Assembly (NCBI GenBank): GCA_963820495.1
Contig: CAWGAF010000001.1
Coordinates: forward strand, 1,178,001 to 1,242,000
Direction of reading: 5' to 3'
Origin: JBBIPA01 sp963820495
Lineage (GTDB): Bacteria; Chloroflexota; Dehalococcoidia; GIF9; UBA5629
DNA length: 64,000 nucleotides
The translations under genes were made by a program, and so were the position numbers. The notes under the pieces were generated by a model. It was given only the letters and a program-made list of their open reading frames with translations. It ran no database searches and had not been told where the DNA came from. Position 1 is the first letter of the stretch. Each line of letters opens with the position of its first letter. This document shows, one piece after another, positions 49,994-59,395 of the stretch.

Positions 49994-51490
49994 ATGACAA
50001 TGAAACCAAAGAACGTAATTTTGATAACAATCGACTGCCTCAGGGCCGACCATGTGAGTTGCTATGGCTATTCAAGAAATACAACTCCCAATTTGGATGA
50101 ATTAGCCAATAAGGGGATATTGTTCAAACAAGCGATAGTCAATGGCGTTCCCACTCCGGCATCCTTTCCGGTTATACTTGCATCCATCTACCCACCATTG
50201 CGCAGAGAGGGACTGGCGACTATAATGAAAAACAACACCTCGATTGCCGAGATACTCAGCAACAGTGGCTATCAAACAGCAGCATTCCACTCCAATGCTT
50301 GGTTGTCAAGGATATTTGGTTATGCCAAGGGATTTGATGTCTTTGACGACAACCTGGTAAGTGAGTACGGGTTTTGGGCCCGGGCAAAGATGAATTTCGC
50401 CGATCTACTACTAACAAGACTACCCCTGGGCCGACTTTATCACATGCTAGTTGGACTGTATGACCGATATTTTAGAGTCAGAATCGAGGGCAGAGAATCA
50501 GGACAGATAAGCGCAGATACAATAAATCGGGTGGCGATCTCCTCGTTGAAAGAGTGTTCAGGTAAATTCTTTCTGTGGTTACATTATATGGATGTCCATT
50601 ACCCATGTAGTCCACCAGACGAGTATCTGAACCAATTTCTGTCTCGCCCTGCCAGTGTGCAGGAGAAACGAAGAATTGCCTTCCAACCAATTACTGATGC
50701 CCGTGATGAACATCTGGATAAGATGTCAAGTCATGACCGTGAGGTGCTGATTAGCCTCTATGATGCCAGTATAAGGTACGTTGACGCGGCCATAGGACAA
50801 CTGCTCGCCGAATTGAAGAAATTAAACCTGTACGACGATACAGTGATTATCATTACCGCTGACCACGGTGAGGAGTTCGGAGAGCATGGACGATTTACCC
50901 ACGGGGGGTTATATGATACGGTGATCCGCGTTCCATTAGTAATAGCTAATTCAGGGGCAGGTGAAGGCGTGGTGGTTGAAAGACAGGTCAGCCTGATAGA
51001 CCTGTCACCAACAATCCTCGATTTAGTAGGCATTGAAAGTGCTAACAATTTCCAGGGAAGCAGCGTGCTTCCAGTTATGGAGGGTAGAAATCCGATATCG
51101 CCGGCAGTTATGACCATAGCTCCCCAGATCTACACCGCACCTTTAAAGATAATATCCGGCAAGAGTGATATGAGCATAGGGATCGATTTCTCCCATAGTG
51201 GCTTGTCACCGTCAAGGATAATATCCTGCAGGAGTGAAGATTGGAAATACATATATACCGAAAAGTATGATGGTACGTGTGTGAAGCAGGAGCTTTATGA
51301 TTTAAAAAATGACCCTGGGGAAGCAAACAATCTACAGTTGAGCCAAAAGGAAAAGGCAAAGGAGTTTGCGCTAAAGGTCTTGCAGTTCAAGCATATGCAG
51401 GAGGAAGAGGATTTACGTAAAATAACGAGTTCCGAGAAGAAGAGGATAAAGGACAGGATAAACAAAGTCAGGGCCTCAGGGAATGTTTGA
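49994..51490 (+). CDS. Sulfatase-like hydrolase with Thr nucleophile
   Basis: A 498-residue alkaline-phosphatase-superfamily enzyme resembling arylsulfatases. It has metal ligands in VILITIDCLRADHVSCYGYSR-type N-terminus (read as ILITIDCLRAD), LWLHYMDVHYPCSPPDEY, IITADHGEEFGEHGRFTHGG (about 292-311), and a C-terminal LYDLKNDPGEANNL signature. The formylglycine motif C/S-x-P-x-R is missing; the nucleophile region is NGVPTPASFPVIL, pointing to a Thr nucleophile. A phosphodiester/phosphonate hydrolase or phospho-transferase acting on glycans is therefore likelier than a true sulfatase. It starts at the ATG at 49994 (GGGAG upstream). It is divergent from the RHH operon. Confidence 0.8.
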   Translation: MTMKPKNVILITIDCLRADHVSCYGYSRNTTPNLDELANKGILFKQAIVNGVPTPASFPVILASIYPPLRREGLATIMKNNTSIAEILSNSGYQTAAFHSNAWLSRIFGYAKGFDVFDDNLVSEYGFWARAKMNFADLLLTRLPLGRLYHMLVGLYDRYFRVRIEGRESGQISADTINRVAISSLKECSGKFFLWLHYMDVHYPCSPPDEYLNQFLSRPASVQEKRRIAFQPITDARDEHLDKMSSHDREVLISLYDASIRYVDAAIGQLLAELKKLNLYDDTVIIITADHGEEFGEHGRFTHGGLYDTVIRVPLVIANSGAGEGVVVERQVSLIDLSPTILDLVGIESANNFQGSSVLPVMEGRNPISPAVMTIAPQIYTAPLKIISGKSDMSIGIDFSHSGLSPSRIISCRSEDWKYIYTEKYDGTCVKQELYDLKNDPGEANNLQLSQKEKAKEFALKVLQFKHMQEEEDLRKITSSEKKRIKDRINKVRASGNV

Positions 51491-51585
51491 GCGGCTCATT
51501 TTCTAACCGATCCCCTCCGCATCCCTTTAGATGAGATCGCCAGTTGTTTTGACACCTTGAATAATAGTTAGCAGGAAAAATCAAT

Positions 51586-52701
51586 ATGCCGAAGCGAATT
51601 TTAGTTACAGGAGGTGCCGGTTTTATAGGCAGTCATCTTGTTGATGCTTTAATAAAAGAGGGCCATAAAGTCAGGATCATTGACAACCTTGAACCTCAAG
51701 TGCACGATAAAGTGCCTGACTATCTCAATAAAGATGCTGAGTTCATTAAGGCGGACGTGAGGAGTAAGAGGGCAATAAAAAAGGCGCTGAAAAATATTGA
51801 TGTCATTTTCCACTTTGCTGCCATGGTGGGTGTCGCGCAGTCAATGTACCAGATAGAAAAGTACACTGAAGTCAACACCTTTGCCACCGGGAAACTCCTG
51901 GATGTAATAGCGAGCGGTAAATACGATATAGAAAAAATGGTGGTTGCATCCTCTAATACGATCTACGGTGAAGGTTCATATAGATGCGATTCATGTGGAG
52001 TAGTCTATCCGGAGCCGAGAAGCGAGAAACAACTTCTGGCCAGGGATTGGGAAATGGAGTGCCCTGATTGCGGGAAAAAAGTTAAACCCATTCCAACGGC
52101 CGAGAGCAGGCCATTATCTCCTACCAGCATTTATGCTATAGGTAAACGCGATGTTGAGGAAATGTGCCTGACTATTGGCAAAGCCTACAAGATACCAACG
52201 GTTGCCCTGCGATTCTTTTGCACCTACGGGACACGGCAATCTATGTCCAATCCTTATACGGGAGTAGCAGCCATTTTCCTGTCACTTATCAAAAATAATA
52301 AGCCACCGGTACTATATGAGGACGGCCGGCAACTTAGGGATTTCACATCCGTACATGATATTGTACAGGCTAATCTACTGGCGATGAATAAAAAGGAGGC
52401 TGATTACGAAACCTTCAATGTTGCTGCCGGCAGGAGTGTTTCAGTCAGTCGGATCGCCGAAGTTCTCATAAAGCTTTGCAATAAGAATATTAAACCGGTT
52501 GTAGTTGGCAAATACCGGGCTGGCGATATAAGGCATTGTTATGCAGATATAACAAAAATAAAGCAGAAGCTGGGATTCGCTCCCAGGGTACAATTGGAAG
52601 GCGGCATGCGGGAACTTGTGGATTGGGGGCAGGACAAGGTTGATGCGGATAATTGGCTGAAGGCGCAGGACGAATTAATTAACAAGCGATTGGTCATATA
52701 G
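51586..52701 (+). CDS. NDP-sugar epimerase with zinc-ribbon insert (dTDP-rhamnose 4-epimerase-like)
   Basis: A 371-residue extended SDR enzyme: NAD-binding GGAGFIGSHL (9-18), catalytic Ser in VVASSNTIYGEG (about 119-130), and Tyr183-x3-Lys187 (SIYAIGKRD). Between them residues 132-170 form an inserted zinc ribbon (Cys134, Cys137, Cys159, Cys162). This insert is characteristic, to my knowledge, of dTDP-L-rhamnose 4-epimerase-like proteins, so a role in nucleotide-sugar supply for the neighbouring glycan genes is likely. The exact substrate is uncertain. Confidence 0.8.
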   Translation: MPKRILVTGGAGFIGSHLVDALIKEGHKVRIIDNLEPQVHDKVPDYLNKDAEFIKADVRSKRAIKKALKNIDVIFHFAAMVGVAQSMYQIEKYTEVNTFATGKLLDVIASGKYDIEKMVVASSNTIYGEGSYRCDSCGVVYPEPRSEKQLLARDWEMECPDCGKKVKPIPTAESRPLSPTSIYAIGKRDVEEMCLTIGKAYKIPTVALRFFCTYGTRQSMSNPYTGVAAIFLSLIKNNKPPVLYEDGRQLRDFTSVHDIVQANLLAMNKKEADYETFNVAAGRSVSVSRIAEVLIKLCNKNIKPVVVGKYRAGDIRHCYADITKIKQKLGFAPRVQLEGGMRELVDWGQDKVDADNWLKAQDELINKRLVI

Positions 52702-52797
52702 CAGCATATTCTCAGCCGGGTGTCATCGTAACTGGAATACAATTACATAAGTTTCGGTTAATCAATTTTGTTCGAACTTTAATAATTATTGTTTAAA

Positions 52798-54122
52798 TTA
52801 CTTTATAGTGTTCGAAACTACAACCACACCGTCAGTTATAGGCGCCTGCAGTTTATCGAAATCGCGGGCAATTGCAACGAGCTCGGGCACGGGTTTGCCA
52901 TCGTTGGTAAACAACTGCCAGGTTGGCTCTTTTCTCCAGTTAGAAGGGAATATTGCCACAATGCTGGCCCCATGATTGAATACGCTCTCTATCAGGGCAG
53001 TATTAAGTTTACCTATTACGACTGGTTTCACCCCGCATTTAACTCTGTGCACCACCAGCCGGTTTGAGGATAGCCCGACTGGCCTAACCATATCATCAAT
53101 TCATCGAGTTGGCTGTTCATCCCCGAGACTGTTGAAGAATAACAATCAAAAGTGGGAATATCAGTGACGCTAAGGGCAGCTAATTTAAAATCCGGGTGTT
53201 TACCCAGATTGAGATCGCCACACAATTTATGTATAATAGGAGCATTTATCTTCGAGTTCAGTATGCCTTTTATATACGTAAGGTAAGCAATTATTTCAGA
53301 AGTGCCATATTTTTGATCAGTGGGATTGGTCAACCACCATAGATCTTTGGCTTTATAAGGGAGATCCAGTTCATTCTCAGCCACAACAGCAACCACATTC
53401 TCATATCTGCTCACAACCCCTGCCCACCTTTCTGCCCAAAGTCCCATCGAATCAGTTTCACCCTTTATAGTTTGGTCAACAGTTTGGCCAACAGGCATGC
53501 CAACCTTCCAGGAAAAATTAGGATTTTCTAAGTTAGCGAATCCCGGGACGCTTTTACCAGTTATTTCCGCTATTACCAGCATCTTATGCTGATAGATCAA
53601 ATCCATTAATTTGGAATATGCCGCATCCTCATCAGCAATTGATTGAGCCCACCACCTCATATAGCGCAGGTCAACATGGATGAGTCGTACCCCCACGGAT
53701 TCTAGATAATCAAGTTCCTTATCGTAAACAGCTAGATTCTCAGGTAGATAGAACTCCGCACCGCAGGAGCCATTCGGCATGCCACTTGTACTTAAAACTA
53801 CTCCTATGAGCTGTTTCTTTACGCCATTTAAATAAAAGAAATGGTCTTGCCCCAGGTTAATTTGCTCATTGGTCCCATCTGCCCAGGTAATCGTCTTGCT
53901 TAATATGAAATTACCGCCAGACGGTGGGTGGGCATCAATAGAAGTACTATTCTCGGCCTGAGCAATGGAGGGAATTCCAATTTGCGAAATCAAGACCAGC
54001 CCGACAAGCAGCGAGGAGCATAATCCAAGAACAGCTCTCAGACTTCTTTTTAGAATAGGCCGGACATCAGATAACCTATGACCATTTGCACCGCGATCGG
54101 TACTGCCATTTGACTGTAACAT
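52798..54122 (-). pseudogene. Frameshifted secreted glycoside hydrolase (clan GH-A-like)
   Basis: The first frame (54122 to 53028, 364 codons) has a membrane/signal segment (about 29-55) and a TIM-barrel-like domain with a candidate acid/base in VVAENELDLPY (Glu251, or Glu249) and nucleophile in GWWCTELNAG (Glu360). It stops four residues later. The protein continues in the next frame (VKPVVIGKLNTALIESVF onward) for 77 residues to 52798, for about 441 in total. The break lies at a run of G near 53030-53033; one missing G explains it. It is either a true pseudogene or a sequencing/assembly indel. The predicted substrate is an extracellular glycan. Confidence 0.75.
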
Positions 54123-54491
54123 GGTTTTCTCCCTGTGCTAAACTCCGTCAGCGAAGCCTGCCAAGCCCTAGCGGAGTTTCATTATTCGCCCTGTATTTAT
54201 CGGGCTGTAATCAATATATGTTGTATCCTGGTGATATTAAATAGCGTTTTAGTCCTTTTCCTGTAGCCTAAAAGTACTATCAGTAATAAAGTACTGTGTT
54301 TAAGCTGGTAAGAAAGTACTATTCGCTGACCAGTACAAAAGTGCTATGAATTGATGAGATCTAACCGATATTGATTGAGTTGGCGATGAGGTTTTGTTAG
54401 AATAGATGGCAGAAGGGTACTTAAGGCCAGAGAAGCACGGATATACGAAGGCATCTGCTGGTAATAACCTAATATATGTGTAGTATACCTG
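54123..54491. other. Intergenic with short repeated motif
   Basis: Holds an inverted repeat AAACTCCG/CGGAGTTT (about 54140-54180) and four same-direction copies of AAAGTACTAT-like 10-mers at 54271, 54288, 54313 and 54339 (spacings 17, 25 and 26). They could be protein-binding sites upstream of the glycosyltransferase gene or a remnant insertion-sequence end. No gene seen. Confidence 0.4.
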
Positions 54492-55274
54492 ATGCAGGAT
54501 CTTAGGATTGTAATACCCGCATATAATGAAGAGGCGGGAATAAAAGATGTCATCGGTCGCGTTCACAAGGTTTGCCCGGAAGCTGAATTGATAATTGTTA
54601 ATGATTGCAGCACAGATAAAACAGCGCAAATAGCCAGGGACTGTGGTGCTCAGGTAATTGACAATCCAATTAATCTAAATTATGGGGGCGCCCTTAAAGC
54701 AGGGTTCTTCCAAAAAGCAACTCTTGAACGTAGTATTAAATATATTGCCTTTCTCGATGCTGATGGAACTTATCCACCTGAGAAAATCCCAGATCTCTAT
54801 AATTTGTGTAAAACAGGTAATTATGACATCGTTGTTGGTTCACGCTTTTTAGGTCAGAATGATGGCATGCCATTCATACGCCGGGTTGGAAATAAAATAT
54901 TTGCCCTGCTCATATCGTTATATACAGGAAAAAAGATAACTGACAGCGGCAGTGGATTAAGAGTTTTTAAGGCTTCATTAGTTCCTTTGTTTCACGATCT
55001 TCCGGATGGCCTGAATTTCACCCCCGCCATGAGCGTAAATGCTCTTTTTGCAGGTGTCACTTACGCTGAAACTCCCATTGAATATGCCAAGCGTGCGGGC
55101 AATAGCAAATTAAACAGCATAAAAGACGGATATAAATTTCTACAGGTCATCATGAATGCAACAAGAAAATACAGGCCGGCATTATTTTATTGCACTTTGG
55201 GTTTACCATTTTTAATGGTTGACCTTATAGTCAATAGTTTATCCGCACCACGAGCCGGAAATGTGAAACGTTGA
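54492..55274 (+). CDS. Family 2 glycosyltransferase (polyprenyl-phosphate type)
   Basis: A 260-residue GT-A enzyme resembling dolichyl/polyprenyl-phosphate sugar transferases: RIVIPAYNEEAGIKDVI, VNDCSTDKT, the metal-binding FLDADGTYPPEKI (about 94-106), VVGSRFLGQNDGMPFIRR and DSGSGLRVFK. A hydrophobic segment near 231-250 may sit at the membrane. It probably charges a polyprenyl phosphate with a sugar for GT-C-type enzymes. Confidence 0.88.
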   Translation: MQDLRIVIPAYNEEAGIKDVIGRVHKVCPEAELIIVNDCSTDKTAQIARDCGAQVIDNPINLNYGGALKAGFFQKATLERSIKYIAFLDADGTYPPEKIPDLYNLCKTGNYDIVVGSRFLGQNDGMPFIRRVGNKIFALLISLYTGKKITDSGSGLRVFKASLVPLFHDLPDGLNFTPAMSVNALFAGVTYAETPIEYAKRAGNSKLNSIKDGYKFLQVIMNATRKYRPALFYCTLGLPFLMVDLIVNSLSAPRAGNVKR

Positions 55275-55329
55275 ATATGTCGTCAATTTCAGTGCCAGCC
55301 TGTATAAACCTGAATGAGGAAAAAAGCTA

Positions 55330-56448
55330 ATGCACATCTGTCATTGTTTCAAAGACTTCTCACTTGCTGAAGGTGGAGTTGAAAGGCACATACGTTATCT
55401 TTCCAAAGAACCTATGCGTGCGGGACACAAAGTTAGCGCTGCTGTATCCAAGCCTCTGGGCAGTTCCAGCAGAGCGATAATTGATGGAATTGAAGAGATA
55501 CGAACCCGGCCTTTCATTTCAATATTTAAAGTGCCAATCATGCCAGGTTATTATTCTTGCTTATCACATATTAATCCAGACATCATACACTCTCACGCAA
55601 CAATCCCAAATGTCTCTGACGTAGCAATTTTATACGCATTAAAGCATAGAAAACCTTCCGTTTTACATTATCACTTCGATGGCAATGCGGAATCGACTAT
55701 GGGAACGTTTTTCGCAGATCTTTATAATCATTCGATAAATCCTTATATTGTCAGTAAAGCGAGTAGAGTTATAACAGAAACGAAACTTTATGCCGAAACC
55801 TCCCCAGTTCTTAAGCAATATTTAAGAAAAATTGAAGTCATACCCAATGGAGTTGACCTGGAACATTTCAATCCCTCAGTAGAAGAAGGCAATATTAGAG
55901 AAAAATATCAATTGCCGGCGGAGAACATTGTCTTTTTTGCAGGCAGACTGGTTAAATATAAGGGGCTAGAATATTTAATCAAGGCCATGGAACTTGTTAA
56001 AAACGGGACTTTGGTAATTGCCGGCATGGGGCAGGAAGAGGCAAATCTAAGAAAATCGGTGCGCGAAAAAGAAATAAATAACGTTAAGTTTGTGGGTTTA
56101 ATTCCCCATGAAGATTTGGCCAAATTTTATCGGATGAGTGATATTTATCTTGTACCATCAATTACAAGAGGTGAAAATTTCGGAATTGCCCCGTTGGAAG
56201 CCATGGCTTGCGGTATTCCTGTCATTGCCTCAAATCTACCAGGGCATTGCGAGTTTATCAACGACGAATCCGGAATATTTATTGAACCTAAAGATATTAA
56301 CGGATTAGCGAATGCCATAGATGCTCTCTTATCAAATAGCAATTTAAGGCGAAAAATGGGTAAATCTGCAAGAGAGAATGCCGAGAAATATGGGTGGGAT
56401 GTTATTGCCAAAAGGATACTTGATATATACCAGGATTTATATCGATGA
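55330..56448 (+). CDS. Family 4 glycosyltransferase
   Basis: A 372-residue GT-B enzyme: glycine-rich N-terminus (FSLAEGGVERHIRYLSKE), EVIPNGVDLEHFNP linker, FFAGRLVKYKGLEYLIKAM, and the retaining GT4 motif PSITRGENFGIAPLEAMACGIPV (Glu-x7-Glu). It adds a sugar to a growing lipid-linked glycan, donor unknown. Its stop overlaps the start of the next GT4 gene by 4 bases, so the two are coupled. Confidence 0.92.
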   Translation: MHICHCFKDFSLAEGGVERHIRYLSKEPMRAGHKVSAAVSKPLGSSSRAIIDGIEEIRTRPFISIFKVPIMPGYYSCLSHINPDIIHSHATIPNVSDVAILYALKHRKPSVLHYHFDGNAESTMGTFFADLYNHSINPYIVSKASRVITETKLYAETSPVLKQYLRKIEVIPNGVDLEHFNPSVEEGNIREKYQLPAENIVFFAGRLVKYKGLEYLIKAMELVKNGTLVIAGMGQEEANLRKSVREKEINNVKFVGLIPHEDLAKFYRMSDIYLVPSITRGENFGIAPLEAMACGIPVIASNLPGHCEFINDESGIFIEPKDINGLANAIDALLSNSNLRRKMGKSARENAEKYGWDVIAKRILDIYQDLYR

Positions 56449-57629
56449 AGATAGGATACTTCGTTACTCATTTTCCCTATCGTACTTTCCCTGAAGCAGT
56501 GAAATTTCCAATAATCTTTGGAGGGGGCGTAGCAAATATCGCCTACAATCTGGCCGTTCAGATGGCGCAACGAGGGCATGAGGTTAGTGTTTTCACATCT
56601 TCCCTGTCATCCCATGATATTAATGAAGAATATGACGGATTGAGCGTATATCGCTATGGCACATGGTTCCGAATAGAGGGTGGATTTGTTTCTCCTAACT
56701 TAATCCGTAAGCCTTTATGTCATGAATTTGATGTTCTTCATCTCCATCTATCTGTCCCCACAGCAGACATTGCTAGCCTGCTATATGCCCGGGTAAAGAA
56801 GGTGCCGTTGATTGTAACTTATCATGGAGATAGCGTGGTAGGATATGGAAGGCCTTTACGACGATTAGGTATGTTCCTTAACAACTTATTCTTGCACGAT
56901 CAAGTATTATCGGCAGCGAAAGTTATCGTATCAGGGTCCGAAGCATTTGTTAATGAATCCCGGTCCTTGCCCAAATACCGAAATAAAGTGATCGTCATTC
57001 CGAACGGGATCAGCGTAGACCAGTTTAGCCTTAGCAAAACCAAAGAGGAATGCCGTAGGAGGCTCGGTATTTCTTCAAACGCAAAAGTTATTCTCTTTGT
57101 AGGAGCGCTTCAGAAATATAAAGCCCCGGATGTATTGATAAAAGCTATAGAAAAAGTAGCTCAGCAAATCGAAAATGTGGAACTAATCATTGTGGGTGAT
57201 GGGGTGATGAGAAATGAGCTTCAGCATTTAGCTGAAAAATTAGGTGTTAAGGACCTAGTTAAGTTCAAGGGCTTTATAAACGATAATAATTTTAAGACCG
57301 ACTTCTATAAAGCGGCTGATATCTTTGTCCTTCCGTCAGTAATGGGACCCGAGTTATTTCCAATTGTTTTGCTTGAGGCATCTGCAATGGGGTTGCCTCT
57401 TCTGGTGAGTGACCTGCCACAGCTTGAGGAATTTGTAGAGAATAGAGTTAATGGATTAGTAGCAAAGAAGGGTAATGATGCGGATTTAGCTGCAGCCATT
57501 ATAGAGCTTATAGCGAATGAGGAACTTAGGGAACATCTGGGACAAAATGCCATGAAAAAGATTGCGCATCTAAGTTGGGAGAGTATTGCACAACAATATG
57601 AACGGCTGTACGAAGAAATATTACGATGA
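56445..57629 (+). CDS. Family 4 glycosyltransferase
   Basis: A 394-residue GT-B enzyme: GGGVANIAYNLAVQMAQRG near the N-terminus, VIPNGISVDQFS, LFVGALQKYKAPDVLIKAI and the nucleotide-sugar motif PSVMGPELFPIVLLEASAMG. Translationally coupled to the preceding GT4 gene. Donor and acceptor unknown. Confidence 0.92.
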   Translation: MKIGYFVTHFPYRTFPEAVKFPIIFGGGVANIAYNLAVQMAQRGHEVSVFTSSLSSHDINEEYDGLSVYRYGTWFRIEGGFVSPNLIRKPLCHEFDVLHLHLSVPTADIASLLYARVKKVPLIVTYHGDSVVGYGRPLRRLGMFLNNLFLHDQVLSAAKVIVSGSEAFVNESRSLPKYRNKVIVIPNGISVDQFSLSKTKEECRRRLGISSNAKVILFVGALQKYKAPDVLIKAIEKVAQQIENVELIIVGDGVMRNELQHLAEKLGVKDLVKFKGFINDNNFKTDFYKAADIFVLPSVMGPELFPIVLLEASAMGLPLLVSDLPQLEEFVENRVNGLVAKKGNDADLAAAIIELIANEELREHLGQNAMKKIAHLSWESIAQQYERLYEEILR

Positions 57630-58198
57630 CAGTTAATTTTAATATCTGTAATGACTTTCAAAATATTGCATACGAAATATCGTTTTGTTACGCTCAGTTT
57701 TTTAGCAGAAAAATAAATCGTATTGTCTGATCTTTCTTTAAGACAGGAAAAAGTTGAGCATGCCAGGAGCGTGCTAAGGATTATTCATGGGGAAACATAG
57801 CAAAAAAGGTAGAGAAGATTTACGAGATGGTGGTAAGATAGCTGATATGAAACTTTGTTTTTTGCCTATGTTCCTGATGTCGAAGTTTATCTCTATTATG
57901 CAGCCTGTGATATCTGTGATCTATGCCGCTTGGCTAACATGCGGTGGTCTTTTGTTTGCCTTTGGCGACGGCTCAGACCTGCGGAAAGCCTGCTATAGCT
58001 TTCAATATCAGCTTTATCCAGAGTCGGTCAAAGATAATCAATAGTGAATACTTGTTACTCTCGGTGATATAATGATGACCAGGTCATAGTACAGTACATG
58101 AATAATCCGAAATATTTTGTAAAAATATTCCGGATTAATATTTTATGTGCTATTACATCACTGTTATTAATTAGATATAGGAAATTTGGAGTTTTCAC
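57630..58198. other. Mostly non-coding; one doubtful 85-codon frame
   Basis: A frame at 57787-58044 would encode an 85-residue peptide with a hydrophobic stretch (FLMSKFISIMQPVISVIYAA, in part), but no ribosome site or family resemblance supports it. An AT-rich inverted repeat ATCCG-AATATTTT / AAAATATT-CGGAT at 58104-58135 may be a terminator. Nothing else is seen before the next glycosyltransferase. Confidence 0.4.
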
Positions 58199-59146
58199 AT
58201 GGAGTTAAAAGGAACTTTAAATGATAAGGTGCTAATTAGCGTAATAATGCCAACTTATAACAGGGCACATCTTTTAATGCGGACAATTCAGGGTATTTTG
58301 GACCAAACTTATGAAGATTTCGAGCTCATAATCGTTGATGATTGTTCTACTGATAATACAAAGGAGGTTGTTAGGGGATTTAATGATAAGAGAATGAAAT
58401 TCATTCAATGTGAAAGAAATAGCGGTGCAGCCGCGGCACGTAATATTGGTATACTCGCTTCTAAAGGCAAATATATAGCTTTCCAAGATAGCGATGACGA
58501 ATGGCTTCCGGAGAAACTTGAAAAGCAAATGAAAGCCCTGGAAAATGCACCAGCAGAAGTCGGAGGTGTCTACACTGCTGCGTGGGAAATAGAGGGCGAT
58601 AATAGAATTTATACTCCTCATAAATGGATGAAAAAGGAAGGCTACCTCCATGAGAGCATGCTTAAATACCAGAGTCTTATATACCTACAGACTGTTATGC
58701 TAAAGAGAGAATGTTTTAATAAAGCTGGAATGTTAGATGAAGATCTTGCCATTATCCATGATAATGAACTATTCTTCAGAATTTCCAAATATTACCATTT
58801 CCTGTTCATAAAAGAATGCCTGGTGATTATACATAAAACGCCGGGCAGCCTCACAACAGAGCCGGATACATGGGTGAATGACTACAACATACTCTTGCAG
58901 AAATATGGAACCATTAGGACAAATCGGGAATTTCTATCAGCTCATTATCGAGCGGTGGCCCATCGTCTATGCACTGGTGGGAGTTTAAAGGAGGGGAGAA
59001 AATATCTAATAAACGCTTATAGAGCACGTCCTATTCTTATTGCACCTCTAATAGCAGCCGTAGTGTCGTTATTTGGGGAAAATAGCTACAAAAAAGCCCA
59101 TGCATTATTTACAAACATCCGGGACAGGGTATCCGTATATATATGA
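58199..59146 (+). CDS. Family 2 glycosyltransferase
   Basis: A 315-residue GT-A enzyme: ISVIMPTYNRAHLLMRTIQG, IVDDCSTDNTKEVV, SGAAAARNIGI and the metal-binding FQDSDDEWLPEKLEKQ (about 95-110). A C-terminal helical region of about 100 residues may contact the membrane. Likely adds a sugar to the surface glycan; donor unknown. Confidence 0.92.
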   Translation: MELKGTLNDKVLISVIMPTYNRAHLLMRTIQGILDQTYEDFELIIVDDCSTDNTKEVVRGFNDKRMKFIQCERNSGAAAARNIGILASKGKYIAFQDSDDEWLPEKLEKQMKALENAPAEVGGVYTAAWEIEGDNRIYTPHKWMKKEGYLHESMLKYQSLIYLQTVMLKRECFNKAGMLDEDLAIIHDNELFFRISKYYHFLFIKECLVIIHKTPGSLTTEPDTWVNDYNILLQKYGTIRTNREFLSAHYRAVAHRLCTGGSLKEGRKYLINAYRARPILIAPLIAAVVSLFGENSYKKAHALFTNIRDRVSVYI

Positions 59147-59395
59147 AACTCTGATTTTGGATGTCACTCAAACCCGCAAGTAATTAGACTAGTTGGAGGA
59201 TTCTAAGTCTAAAGCCTAAATTTGAAATTTGTAATCTTGTGCACAATATTGTGGAAAAATATTACATCTACAGGGCAAATGAGAAAAAGCTGGTAACAAT
59301 TCTGGACAAATTACTTAACTGATATGTATCATGACCTGTTACTTGGTTGAAATAATTCGCAAAATCGCCATATCTGGCCATTTGGGGCACTTTTG

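Noticed and set aside
52789..53167. Plus-strand frames opposite the end of the glycoside hydrolase
   Set aside because: They are shadows of the frameshifted hydrolase, whose two minus-strand frames join into one coherent protein.
57787..58044. 85-codon frame between glycosyltransferases as a real gene
   Set aside because: No ribosome site, no family resemblance and atypical composition; noted only as a doubtful frame.
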